Assembly: GCA_002303765.1 (NCBI GenBank)
Contig: DBCB01000013.1
Span: 21,562 to 57,687 of the forward strand
Length of the DNA: 36,126 nt
DNA from: Planctomycetaceae bacterium UBA969
GTDB taxonomy: Bacteria > Planctomycetota > Planctomycetia > Gemmatales > Gemmataceae
Direction: 5' to 3'
Shown: positions 7,992 to 15,892 of the stretch, in pieces
Layout: each line of letters starts with the position of its first letter
How positions within the stretch are numbered: the first letter of the stretch is position 1
Position numbers and translations under genes: made by a program
The notes under the pieces: model-generated
Databases searched by the model: none
Seen by the model: only the letters and a program-made list of their open reading frames with translations
Told to the model about the DNA's origin: nothing

Positions 7992-8789
7992 ATGTGGACA
8001 GTAACAGTTGGTTTGACTTGTCTTTTGGCTATGTTACCCGAGCAATCCGGGAAAATTTCCATCGAGAATCCTAGGCTGTTGTATGGGGTACCGGGTTTAC
8101 CCCGTGCCTCCAACAAATTTATGCATGGTGACTCCTTCAATCTTGCCTTTGATATCAGAGGGGTAAAAAGTGATCCAGAGGGTAAAGTTTCTTATTCCCT
8201 GCTGACCGAAGTCATGGTTAATGGCAGGCTGGAATTCAAACACGAATCAAAAGATATTGAAGCTATTGATTCCCTTGGTGGGAATGTGCTCCCCGGGTTT
8301 ACACAGCTAAACATTGGGCTGGACCAACCCGATGGCAAATACACGGTCAAAGTTACTGCAACAGAAAAGAAAACCAAGGCAACAGCAAGTGTTGTTCAAG
8401 AGTTTATTCTAAGCAAGTCAGAACTTGGAATTGTTCGCATTCGCACCACCGCAGATCGGGAAGAAAAGGTTCCTACTGCAATTTTTTCTACAGGTGAAGA
8501 CTTGTGGCTTAATTTGTCGATTGTTGGTTTTACCCGCGACAAAGCTAAGCAGCCCAATCTTAAAATAAGCATGGAAATTATTGATTCCGATGGTAAGCCA
8601 ACAGTACAAAAACCACCGGTAGCCGAGATTTCAAAAGATGTCGCTCCTGAACTAGACTTATTGCCTTTGCAGTTTTATGTTTCTTTGAATAGGGCTGGTA
8701 AATTCACAGTCAAACTTAAGGTTGTAGATCAGATCTCAGGCAAAAATTCTTCCGTGGATATCCCTCTGGAAGTTAGTAGCGCAAAATAG
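7992..8789 (+). CDS. Probable exported protein with two repeated beta-sandwich-like domains
   Basis: A 265-aa protein I do not recognise as a named family. A short hydrophobic N-terminus (VTVGLTCLLAML) is a possible but weak signal sequence. The rest appears to be an internal duplication. Domain 1 (about 25-135) runs from GDSFNLAFDIRG to DGKYTVKVTATEKKTKATAS; domain 2 (about 140-262) runs from GEDLWLNLSIVG to AGKFTVKLKVVDQISGKNSS. Both alternate beta strands and turns like Ig or filamin folds. GGAGA precedes the ATG. It is the first of three consecutive plus-strand genes for proteins of unknown function outside the cytoplasm, which suggests an envelope role without defining it. Confidence 0.7.
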   Translation: MWTVTVGLTCLLAMLPEQSGKISIENPRLLYGVPGLPRASNKFMHGDSFNLAFDIRGVKSDPEGKVSYSLLTEVMVNGRLEFKHESKDIEAIDSLGGNVLPGFTQLNIGLDQPDGKYTVKVTATEKKTKATASVVQEFILSKSELGIVRIRTTADREEKVPTAIFSTGEDLWLNLSIVGFTRDKAKQPNLKISMEIIDSDGKPTVQKPPVAEISKDVAPELDLLPLQFYVSLNRAGKFTVKLKVVDQISGKNSSVDIPLEVSSAK

Positions 8790-8862
8790 TTTCAGGCTTT
8801 GAGTTCTATTTTATCTGACTCAAGCGTATAATTTTTAAGTTGATTCTTTTGCGAGGCAAATC

Positions 8863-10260
8863 ATGAATTCTTGCAGACCAGGTTTTGTTGGGAAAGCTTT
8901 AATGGTTCGGTTGCTTTTTGTAGCTGGATTGATTGGTTTGATAACGGTTTGCGTATCTTCCGATTACGCCTTTGCAGATTTCAGACAACTCTTTAAGAAA
9001 AAACGCATTGTCTACGAAGAATCCAAGGATGATGTTAAGAGGATTCCCCTTGCCCGTTGCCTAGGCAAAAAAGGCTCTGTTCTTATTTTGGCCAAGGGTT
9101 CCTCCACTTGGAGGCCCGCCAATGAGGAAGAAGAACTTTTTGCAGGGGATTTAATTATTTCAGGTGCAGGCGTTCCTATCGAAAACCTTGAAAGAACCGT
9201 GAAACTCACCTTCCGAGGCGATATTGCAGGTACTTCTCCCCTGCCCATCAGGGAAACCGCAATCAAACTGCTGCCCAAGAAAGAGGGTTGTGATTTCTCC
9301 GTTGATTTCGAGCGCGGCCGCATCGAACTTACCAACACCAAGGAAAAAGGTTCTGTAAAATGTAGCGTTACATTGTTCGATGATGAAGACCATGGTCAAG
9401 TTGTACTGAACGAACCTGGTTCTACTTGCGCTATGGAAGAACTTGGCCGCTGGCCAAAAGGAACTCACTTTAATCCTTTAAGCAAGGAAGAAGTAAAGCC
9501 CGTATATGATTTGATTTATATCGCCCTCAAGGGTACTAGCGAGGTTTCTGATCATGGAGTCACGCACTTCATGTCCGCCCCCCCCGGCCCTGCAATGCTA
9601 TCGTGGAACAGTGCAGATGGTTCGCATCCAATCAAATCAAAACTCGAAAAACTGCCAGATTGGACTTTGCCTCCAGACCTTTTAAAGCCTGTTGTTAGAG
9701 ACAGAATGGGCGCAGTTCTAAAAATTAGAGATCAGTTCTCTGCTGATAAACCACTTCCCGAAATTCTTTCCTCAATGGTGGTTTCTGAATCTGAAGCTGA
9801 CCGGTTTATTGCAGTCAATTTAATCCTTGCAACGGATCAGCTCGATTTGTTCTTTAAAGTATTAACTGGAACTAAGTACAATGATGTCATCGATAATGGA
9901 ATCATTGGCCTTAGGCATTGGATTGGTCGAAAGCATGGCCAAGATTTAAAGCTTTATGAGTTCGTTATTTCTGCACGCCATTACACTAAAAAACAGGCGG
10001 AGATATTTATTGATCTACTCCACTCCTTTGGTGATGATGAACTCAAAGAACCCGAAACTTATGAAGTTTTAATTGATTATCTGAGCAGTGATAAGGCAGG
10101 TATTCGTGGACTTGCAAACTGGCATTTGCATCGCCTAGTCCCCAAAGGCCGTGATATCAAGTTTGATCCAATTGCCCCTGAAGCAGATCGAAAAGAAGCT
10201 ATTGCAAAATGGAAAAAGCTGGTGCCCAAAGGTACTGTGCCATCCCGTTCGATTAATTAA
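8863..10260 (+). CDS. Exported protein of unknown function with FecR-like segment
   Basis: A 465-aa protein with a clear signal sequence (hydrophobic LLFVAGLIGLITVCV, likely cleavage after YAFA near residue 38). The mature N-terminus, around residues 66-105, reads GSVLILAKGSSTWRPANEEE then LFAGDLIISGAG, resembling the FecR/SH3-like pattern of a short beta domain where a value is set before GD-x-I-x-TG. The middle is beta-rich, and residues about 285-450 are helical and could hold HEAT-like units (SEADRFIAVNLILATD, KAGIRGLANWHLHRL). GAGG lies six bases before the ATG at 8863; an internal ATG at 8902 would give a shorter signal peptide. I assign no function. Confidence 0.75.
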   Translation: MNSCRPGFVGKALMVRLLFVAGLIGLITVCVSSDYAFADFRQLFKKKRIVYEESKDDVKRIPLARCLGKKGSVLILAKGSSTWRPANEEEELFAGDLIISGAGVPIENLERTVKLTFRGDIAGTSPLPIRETAIKLLPKKEGCDFSVDFERGRIELTNTKEKGSVKCSVTLFDDEDHGQVVLNEPGSTCAMEELGRWPKGTHFNPLSKEEVKPVYDLIYIALKGTSEVSDHGVTHFMSAPPGPAMLSWNSADGSHPIKSKLEKLPDWTLPPDLLKPVVRDRMGAVLKIRDQFSADKPLPEILSSMVVSESEADRFIAVNLILATDQLDLFFKVLTGTKYNDVIDNGIIGLRHWIGRKHGQDLKLYEFVISARHYTKKQAEIFIDLLHSFGDDELKEPETYEVLIDYLSSDKAGIRGLANWHLHRLVPKGRDIKFDPIAPEADRKEAIAKWKKLVPKGTVPSRSIN

Positions 10261-10304
10261 CCTTGGTGCATGAACAATAATTTAACCAAAGTTTAGGTGA
10301 AGTC

Positions 10305-11411
10305 ATGAACACAAAAATTACCAGCAAGATTATCCTGAGTGCTTTATTTGGAATAAGCTTTTTAGCTCAGCCAGCCTTGGCGCAAGTTCCTGGAGCAGGC
10401 GGGCAAGCTAATTCTGCACCTGTCCCACGTGTTGCCCAGCCGATTGTTAACACCTATGCCCAATTCACTGGTGGTGGTGGTCATGGCGGCGGTGGCGGTG
10501 GCTATGGTGGTGGTTTTGGTTTTGGTGGTGGTGGTTATGGCGGTGGCGGTGGTGCGGGAAGTTACTTCCAGGGCGTTTCCTCGATGACCAATGCCAATGC
10601 CCAGTATTATTTCACTACCCAGCAAGCTCGCTTGGGTAAAGAACAAGTTGAAAACGCCAAGATTGCCAATAGGCGTGCCAAATTTGATGAAGATATGTAC
10701 GAAAAAGCAAATACCCCAACTAGGGCTGAATTAGATGAAAAAGATCGTCAAGAAGCTCTTCGCCTTGCAAGAAATAATCCTGCCAATGGGGATATCTGGT
10801 CTGGCAAAGCATTGAATACGATTTTCAATTCGATTCAAAAAACCGAAATCACAAATAGAGTGAAGGGGCTTCCAATCCCAATTTCTGAAGAAATTTTGAG
10901 ACATCTTAATTTAACCACGGGAACCGCTGCAGGCAGTGTTGGTATTTTTAAAAACGGTGCTGATCTTCCTTGGCCCATGGTTTTACGAGGCCCTGAATTC
11001 AAAAGCCCCCGCGATAATATTAACCGCATTGCTCCCGAGGCTGTTAGGCAGGCCTCTTCTGGCAGCCTTGAACCCGATACCTATAAAAAGTTTAAAGATG
11101 CAATCGGCGCCCTTGGTGAAATTATCAACAACATGGCTGCAGATCTTTCTCCAGGCGATTACATTCAATCAAAAAGATTTGCCAACAACCTTGATGAAGG
11201 TCTGAAAAATCTTTCTGAGCCAAATTCGGTCAATTATTTGAATGGGCGTTGGAGTGCCAAAGGTGCCACTGTAGGCGCGTTGATGGATCATATGACCAGC
11301 AATGGCCTGCGCTTTGCACCCGCTGTTGAAGGTGACAAACCTTTTTACACTTCTTTTTATAATTTGCTTACGGATTACGATGCTAGTGTAAGCCAACTAG
11401 CTGGTAAGTAA
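10305..11411 (+). CDS. Exported glycine-rich protein of unknown function
   Basis: A 368-aa protein with a classic signal peptide (KIILSALFGISFLAQPALA, likely cut before QVPGAGG). Residues about 55-87 are almost only Gly with Tyr, Phe and His, a flexible low-complexity segment. A Gln/Asn-rich helix follows (NAQYYFTTQQARLGKEQVEN), then a helical domain to the end. AGGTGA precedes the ATG. It is 44 nt after the previous gene and on the same strand, so probably co-transcribed with it. The glycine-rich tract is encoded by repeated GGTGGTGGC-type codons and is a likely site of length change. Surface or matrix function is possible, but nothing proves it. Confidence 0.8.
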   Translation: MNTKITSKIILSALFGISFLAQPALAQVPGAGGQANSAPVPRVAQPIVNTYAQFTGGGGHGGGGGGYGGGFGFGGGGYGGGGGAGSYFQGVSSMTNANAQYYFTTQQARLGKEQVENAKIANRRAKFDEDMYEKANTPTRAELDEKDRQEALRLARNNPANGDIWSGKALNTIFNSIQKTEITNRVKGLPIPISEEILRHLNLTTGTAAGSVGIFKNGADLPWPMVLRGPEFKSPRDNINRIAPEAVRQASSGSLEPDTYKKFKDAIGALGEIINNMAADLSPGDYIQSKRFANNLDEGLKNLSEPNSVNYLNGRWSAKGATVGALMDHMTSNGLRFAPAVEGDKPFYTSFYNLLTDYDASVSQLAGK

Positions 11412-11431
11412 TAGCCTTTTTTTCACATAGG

Positions 11432-11860
11432 TTATTCATCATCAATTTTAAGAGAAGAACTTAGGGCCTGCATTGCGGGCCCATATTTTTGAATCTCTAA
11501 ATCGCTTACCTGACTAAGAATTAGAATTGTGCCTTCCTTGCTGTAAACACATCGCGTTTTACAACTATTGCCCAAATCTAAACTGAAGAACTGAATGTTA
11601 TGGCCTATTGCGGGCTGGCCACAAAGGTCTTCAATCACAGGGTCGAATTCAAGGTCGGGGTAATCATTTTTTAGTGCTTCTAATGTTGCATCTGCCAACT
11701 CTTCCAAATCTGGCATACCTTGATCGCAAACGATTAGAATAAAAGCGGTTCCGGGACTTTGGATGGTAATACCCCATCCATTTTCGTTTTCTTCGTGCTC
11801 CAATGTCCATGTGCCTGGATATTGAAACTGTAACCCATCGCCTTCATAAGATTTGGACAT
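11432..11860 (-). CDS. Small PsbP/DcrB-like domain protein
   Basis: A 142-aa protein with no signal peptide. The start, DGLQFQYPGTWTLEHEENENG followed by ITIQSPGTAFILIVC, is the pattern of PsbP/DcrB-like (DUF1795-type) domains, in which a strand-turn-strand with YPxxW precedes a small alpha/beta fold. The C-terminal helix AMQALSSSLKIDDE also fits. Family members bind proteins or act as accessory factors, and no catalytic residues are seen. It is convergent with the glycine-rich protein gene (20-nt gap) and lies just downstream of the tRNA-Leu gene on the same strand. The domain call is a pattern judgement that a profile search should test. Confidence 0.65.
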   Translation of the reverse strand: MSKSYEGDGLQFQYPGTWTLEHEENENGWGITIQSPGTAFILIVCDQGMPDLEELADATLEALKNDYPDLEFDPVIEDLCGQPAIGHNIQFFSLDLGNSCKTRCVYSKEGTILILSQVSDLEIQKYGPAMQALSSSLKIDDE

Positions 11861-11887
11861 TACTAAGTCCCGAATGATTTATAAAGA

Positions 11888-12194
11888 TGCAGAAGGAGGG
11901 ACTTGAACCCTCACGGAGTTTTCACCCCTTCGGATTTTCTTACCACTATGGCTTCCGCCACCCGCTTTTGCGGTTTGGGGTCTGGACTTTCCCTTGACCA
12001 TGGCCCTTTCGGGCTTTAGGCCTCAGCCACCAAGTCTCTACACCTTCATGAGGTAAACCTCATGCTTGGCTCGGGATTGCCGACACTTTAAGTGTTGCGG
12101 TTTCCCCGACTTCGACTGAATTCACACGGGAGGTTTCCCGCCCCGGTGCTCAAACTAATAAGTCCGATGCGTCTGCCGATTCCGCCACTTCTGC
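11888..12194 (-). tRNA. tRNA-Leu(UAA) gene interrupted by a group I intron
   Basis: The reverse strand encodes a type II tRNA in two exons. Exon 1 (12194-12160, 35 nt) has acceptor GCAGAAG, T8-G9, a D arm with GCG/CGC, and anticodon 5' stem TCGGA followed by CTT. Exon 2 (11938-11888, 51 nt) starts AAAATCCGA, completing the stem (TCGGA/TCCGA) and the loop CTTAAAA with anticodon TAA. It continues with a long variable arm (GGGG/CTCC), T arm GAGGG-TTCAAGT-CCCTC, acceptor CTTCTGC and discriminator A. CCA is not encoded. The spliced tRNA is 86 nt. Joining removes 221 nt placed between U34 and A35, the position of the well-known cyanobacterial and plastid tRNA-Leu intron. Pairing in all arms makes this firm. 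Confidence 0.95.
11939..12159 (-). ncRNA. Group I self-splicing intron (IC3-like) in tRNA-Leu(UAA)
   Basis: A 221-nt intron on the reverse strand with core elements in order. The 5' exon CUU can pair with a GAG shortly inside the intron, giving the U-G pair at the splice site (P1). A hairpin CGGGA/TCCCG follows (P2). A P-like TTGAGC, a Q-like GTCGGGGAAACC (12110-12099), an R-like GCAATCCCGAGCCAAGC (12080-12064) and an S-like stretch with GTAGAGACTTGG (12046-12026) come next. Between R and S is hairpin ATGAGG/CCTCAT (P6), then GCCC-GAAA-GGGC (P8; 12014-12003), AAAGTCC, and CCGC-AAAA-GCGG (P9). The last base is G, as required. It matches the Anabaena tRNA-Leu intron layout. It has no room for a homing endonuclease. 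Confidence 0.9.
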
Positions 12195-12206
12195 ATCAGA
12201 TTGTAA

Positions 12207-12233
12207 TTTATATGGTTTCCCGCCAATAATCAA
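12207..12233 (-). promoter_or_regulatory. Candidate promoter of the tRNA-Leu gene
   Basis: On the reverse strand TTGATT (12233-12228) is followed after 15 nt by TATAAA (12212-12207); a shifted reading gives a 17-nt spacer to TAAATT. Transcription would start a few bases before the tRNA 5' end at 12194, as expected for a tRNA gene with a short leader. The short spacer keeps confidence modest. Confidence 0.4.
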
Positions 12234-12297
12234 GCGGTTGAAAGAGTTTGAAATACGAAACAAAAGCGATGCCCCTGAAAATGGGCTGGGATGTGCA

Positions 12298-13155
12298 CTA
12301 AACCTGCTGTTTTTTCAATTCCTGCCTATTAAGTCTGCGCTGTGCCATTTCTTCTTTGAATAGCGCAATCACTTTCCTCTTGGCAATTCTGTCTGCAAGC
12401 CTTGGGAAAAATCTGCTGACAAAGGACATCAGCTTTCCATTTGCTGTCAGGCTGACTTCATTTCTTCCTGTCTCGATCGATCTTAAAGTATGAACTGCAA
12501 CTTCTTCGGAAGTCATGCCACGCATATGATCCATTTTCATTTTTGCTTTTTGTTCGATCATGTTCTTGGAAAAATTAGTTTGAGTCAAACCCGGGCAGAC
12601 CACAAGTACATCGATATTGTCCTTGGCAAGCTCCGCTCTTAAGGCATTGCTAAATCCCTGCACTGCAAACTTGCTTGCAGAATAGTCTGATCTTGCTGGA
12701 ATACCTCTTTTTCCAGCGATTGACGAGATATTTACGATGGCAGCGTGGGATGATTTTTTTAGCTCGGGAATGAAGATCCGGGTGGTTTCTGCCAGCCCAA
12801 AATAATTTACTTCCATGATTTTTCGAAGTGTTTCTGCGCTTCCTTCTGCAAAATGGCCCGTTGCCCCTACACCAGCATTATTCACTAATACATCCACTCC
12901 GCCGAAATTGTTGAGGGCACATTGCAACATGGCTTGCCTGCCCGAAGCCTCGGTAACATCTGCTACCACTGTTGCTAGCGAACCCTTCATTCCGGGTTTT
13001 GCTTCTGAAGCGAAATCGTAAAGAAGATCAGCGCTTCTGGCACCTGCTACAACGTTCATACCTCGTTTTGCAGCTTCTAATGCCAGCGCCTTGCCAATGC
13101 CTTGGGATGCACCAGTAATGACAATTCTTAATCCTTCGAGATTTCTACGAGCCAT
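12298..13155 (-). CDS. Short-chain dehydrogenase/reductase
   Basis: A 285-aa classical SDR. The cofactor loop is TGASQGIG (14-21), the NNAG motif is at 92-95, and the catalytic set is a Ser at 144/145 (NISSIAG) with Tyr158 and Lys162 (YSASK). The Rossmann fold covers residues 9-250, and ARS after the second strand (39-41) may favour NADP(H), though this is weak. The C-terminal 35 residues are basic and amphipathic (FFPRLADRIAKRK, MAQRRLNRQELKKQ), which could contact the membrane, as in SDRs acting on lipid substrates. The substrate is unknown. The gene lies upstream of tRNA-Leu on the same strand and is divergent from the metallophosphoesterase gene. Confidence 0.9.
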   Translation of the reverse strand: MARRNLEGLRIVITGASQGIGKALALEAAKRGMNVVAGARSADLLYDFASEAKPGMKGSLATVVADVTEASGRQAMLQCALNNFGGVDVLVNNAGVGATGHFAEGSAETLRKIMEVNYFGLAETTRIFIPELKKSSHAAIVNISSIAGKRGIPARSDYSASKFAVQGFSNALRAELAKDNIDVLVVCPGLTQTNFSKNMIEQKAKMKMDHMRGMTSEEVAVHTLRSIETGRNEVSLTANGKLMSFVSRFFPRLADRIAKRKVIALFKEEMAQRRLNRQELKKQQV

Positions 13156-13354
13156 AATTAAACCTTACAAATTTGTAATAGTTTTCTAAAAGAGAATAAT
13201 TTCATTTTGAACAAATCCGCAGTTTTGCGCAATTACAGGGCATTAAACAATGTAAAGAATTTGCCAAAACAGTAACGATTGTGCACGAGTTACCGATAAT
13301 TACTGCCCCTTCACTGCCCTTTCATTTATGAATATTCGATAAAACTATTTCAAT

Positions 13355-13383
13355 TTGCTCACTTGCATCTTGCTTGATGCTAT
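13355..13383 (+). promoter_or_regulatory. Candidate promoter of the metallophosphoesterase gene
   Basis: TTGCTC at 13355-13360 and TGCTAT at 13378-13383 are separated by 17 nt, placing a start site about 45 nt before the ATG at 13436. It lies in the 280-nt divergent gap between the SDR and phosphoesterase genes. Match quality is moderate. Confidence 0.3.
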
Positions 13384-13435
13384 CACTTGGTGCAAATTAA
13401 CAATTAAGGTTAAATATTGTTTTTGCAGGAGATTC

Positions 13436-14704
13436 ATGATGAAGCGAACCATGGTTTTTGGATTTGTTGGTGTGGTTTTGGTGGCTGCTGTTGCTCTTTC
13501 TGAAAAGCCAGCCCTCGAAAAAGAACTTCAAATTCAAATCGGGGATAAAAACCCCTGGACCAGTTTGAAAATGAACAACGACCCTGATGACTTCCGCTTT
13601 GCAGTTGTCAGCGACCGAACCGGTGGCCATCGCCCCAAAATCTTTTCTCAAGCCATGCAGCAAATCAATTTGCTTCAACCCGAATTTGTCATGTCGGTAG
13701 GCGACCTTATCGAAGGGTATTCCGATAAATCTGACAAGGTTGAGCAAGAATGGACAGAGTTCCAGTCCTATGTGAAAAGGTTGCAGATGCCTTTCTTCTA
13801 TGTGCCAGGCAATCACGACATCACCAATGCAATGCAGGAAAAGATGTATCGGGAAAAGTATCGTGCGCCTTACTACCATTTTGTATATCGCAATGTACTC
13901 TTTCTTTGTTTAAGCTCTGAAGATCCACCTCTAAAGGGAAACGAAGATTCTCCCCGCTTCAGCAAAGCCCAGCTTGATTACATGAAAAAAGCAATCGATG
14001 ATAATTCCAAGGCAAAGTGGATCTTTACTTTCCTCCACAAGCCCCTTTGGAATGAAGGGTCTATTGCGATCAATGGCTGGCTCGATTACGAAAAACTTCT
14101 TGCGGGCAAAAATCACACCGTCTTTGCAGGCCATGTTCATCATTACCAAAAGTTTCAACGCAATGGCATGCGCTATTACAGCCTTTCCACCACCGGTGGA
14201 TCAAGCAAATTGCGTGGCACAGTGTATGGGGAATTTGATCATTTCGCTTGGGTAACCATGAAAAAATCTGGCCCTATTGTCGCTAACTTGTTGTTGGAAG
14301 GCATTCTCGACGATGCACTTCAAATTCCTGAATCGGATGAAACCGGAGTTGCAACAGGCAAACGAAAACAAACCTTTATCACCAATGTTAAAGTCACCCA
14401 AAAAGGGGTGCCACTTAGCGAAGCTGAAGTGGTGTTTTATCAACCTGGAAAACCCAAGGCCTCCAAAATTGGTGATGGTTTAACCAATCAGGATGGCATT
14501 GCAAAAATCACAACTTACACTGCATTTGATGGTGTTCCTGAAGGTGAGTACACACTCACTGTTATCAAGCGCAGCCCCCGCACTTTAGATGATGGCAAAG
14601 CTGGGCCCAACCTCTTGCCTGCCGGGTTATCCAAGGTCGATACTTCCACCCTCAAAGCTGTAATTAAAGCAGGCGATAACAATATCAACATTCCTCTGGA
14701 TTAG
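13436..14704 (+). CDS. Exported calcineurin-like metallophosphoesterase
   Basis: A 422-aa protein with an N-terminal signal or anchor helix (MVFGFVGVVLVAAVAL). Metal-site motifs occur in order: SDRTGG (Asp60), GDLIEG (Asp90), GNHD (Asn126-Asp128), LHKPLW (His201) and GHVHHYQ (His233, His235). The first motif has Arg where many relatives have His, as in several bacterial exported members. After about residue 330 comes a carboxypeptidase-regulatory/transthyretin-like beta domain (VPLSEAEVVFYQPGKP, PEGEYTLTVIKRSPR). The substrate is unknown. The frame is open to an ATG at 13355, but the ATG at 13436 has AGGAGA upstream and starts the signal helix. Its last 20 nt overlap the 3' end of queG on the opposite strand. 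Confidence 0.9.
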   Translation: MMKRTMVFGFVGVVLVAAVALSEKPALEKELQIQIGDKNPWTSLKMNNDPDDFRFAVVSDRTGGHRPKIFSQAMQQINLLQPEFVMSVGDLIEGYSDKSDKVEQEWTEFQSYVKRLQMPFFYVPGNHDITNAMQEKMYREKYRAPYYHFVYRNVLFLCLSSEDPPLKGNEDSPRFSKAQLDYMKKAIDDNSKAKWIFTFLHKPLWNEGSIAINGWLDYEKLLAGKNHTVFAGHVHHYQKFQRNGMRYYSLSTTGGSSKLRGTVYGEFDHFAWVTMKKSGPIVANLLLEGILDDALQIPESDETGVATGKRKQTFITNVKVTQKGVPLSEAEVVFYQPGKPKASKIGDGLTNQDGIAKITTYTAFDGVPEGEYTLTVIKRSPRTLDDGKAGPNLLPAGLSKVDTSTLKAVIKAGDNNINIPLD

Positions 14705-15764
14705 GCGTAATGCCCAACCTTTTGTGAATGTTGTTAATTGCCCATGCCGCTGCTTCTTCAATCAAAGGCTCATCTTCCAGATGGGCCTTTTTTAATGCTT
14801 CTATATGTTCCTGATTGCCTATATTTCCCAACGCAATACATGCGTTTCGTAATATCCCTTTACGCTTTCTACGCCAAAGAGGTGTTTCCTTAAACTTGGC
14901 TTTGAAGGTTTCGTTGTCCATTTCTAGCAACTCGACAAGATCAAGCAATTCAAGATTGGGGTTGCGCCATGAGTGCCAATCATTTGCAGGGGTGGCTTTT
15001 TTATTCCAAGGGCAGACATCCTGGCATATATCGCAACCGAATATCCAATCCTGCATCTTGCCACGAAGTTCGTGCGGGATTTCGGTTTTAACTTCTATCG
15101 TGAGATAACTGATGCACTTGGTGGCATCAAGAACTTTGGGCCCAACAAAGGCCTCTGTAGGGCAGGCCCTTAAACAAGCGGTGCATGTGCCGCAATGATT
15201 AAACTCAAATGGTTTGTCCGGGGTTAATTCCATATCTAGAAGCAGAGCCCCAAGCACCATAAAGCTGCCAGCTTTTTTATTGATGAGCATGGTGTTTTTG
15301 CCAATCCACCCAAGCCCTGCGCGCCTTGCAAAATCTCTTTCCAATAATGGTGCGGTATCGACTACTCCGCGACCTTTGCAATCAGGAAAGTGTTTCTGGA
15401 ATTCTTGCAAAAGTAATCCAAGTTTTTCCCATAGAACCTCGTGGTAATCTTTACCATGGGCATATTTCGCCACCTTCCCTTTTCCTGTGCCAGAATCTGT
15501 ATGAAGCTGGTGATTGTAGTTGTAGCCAACCATCAAGATGCTTCGAACATTCGGGAGGAGGGATTCAGGATGTTGGTAGGCGGGTGCCCGTTTAGAGATG
15601 TAATCCATCTGGCCTTGAAAGCCATTTTCCAGCCAGGAGGTAAGGTGTTGAAATCCATCAGCTTTGGAAGCAGGCGCAATTCCTGCGAGGTCAAAACCTA
15701 ATTGTATCGCAAGGGTTTTTAAAAGCGAAGTAGCATCGGGATTTGAAGTGGTTTTTGTAAAAAT
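14685..15764 (-). CDS. queG: Epoxyqueuosine reductase, apparent ATT start
   Basis: QueG reduces epoxyqueuosine to queuosine in tRNA, using a cobalamin and two 4Fe-4S clusters. Visible are VDTAPLLERDFARRAGLGWIG (cobalamin/substrate region with the family Asp), the first cluster CGTCTACLRACP, the second CGDICQDVCPWN, and a C-terminal HEAT-like segment (LRNACIALGNIGNQEHIEAL). The first ATG is at 15608, but homologous sequence continues upstream in frame (LAIQLGFDLAGIAPASKADG, then HLTSWLENGFQGQ), as in full-length QueG. No ATG, GTG or TTG occurs before the in-frame TAG at 15779-15777. The best start is ATT at 15764-15762, preceded by GAGGGA, giving 359 aa, a normal length. A sequence error or frameshift near the start is the alternative. 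Confidence 0.88.
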   Translation of the reverse strand: MFTKTTSNPDATSLLKTLAIQLGFDLAGIAPASKADGFQHLTSWLENGFQGQMDYISKRAPAYQHPESLLPNVRSILMVGYNYNHQLHTDSGTGKGKVAKYAHGKDYHEVLWEKLGLLLQEFQKHFPDCKGRGVVDTAPLLERDFARRAGLGWIGKNTMLINKKAGSFMVLGALLLDMELTPDKPFEFNHCGTCTACLRACPTEAFVGPKVLDATKCISYLTIEVKTEIPHELRGKMQDWIFGCDICQDVCPWNKKATPANDWHSWRNPNLELLDLVELLEMDNETFKAKFKETPLWRRKRKGILRNACIALGNIGNQEHIEALKKAHLEDEPLIEEAAAWAINNIHKRLGITPNPEEC

Positions 15765-15786
15765 CGGATCCCTCGCCTATTTTTCT

Positions 15787-15814
15787 TTACGGAACTTACG
15801 GGATAAAATACAAT
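15787..15814 (+). promoter_or_regulatory. Candidate promoter of the first DUF1559 gene
   Basis: TTACGG (15787-15792) and TACAAT (15809-15814) are 16 nt apart on the plus strand, about 80 nt before the ATG at 15893. The region lies between divergent queG and the DUF1559 gene, so it may also hold the queG promoter on the other strand. Position fits, sequence match is moderate. Confidence 0.35.
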
Positions 15815-15892
15815 AGTGCTAATCTTTTTTCATTGGCCCCATATTTTTAGAAGCGCTCAGCTCTAAGAATACTTAAAAGTTGGCTTATTAAC

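Noticed and set aside
10480..10560. GGTGGTGGC-rich tract as a possible repeat array or recombination element
   Set aside because: It is explained by codons for the glycine-rich segment of the exported protein; units are too short and irregular for a CRISPR or phage attachment site.
13397..13879. 160-aa open frame opposite the metallophosphoesterase gene
   Set aside because: It has no family features, while the plus strand shows a complete set of phosphoesterase metal motifs.
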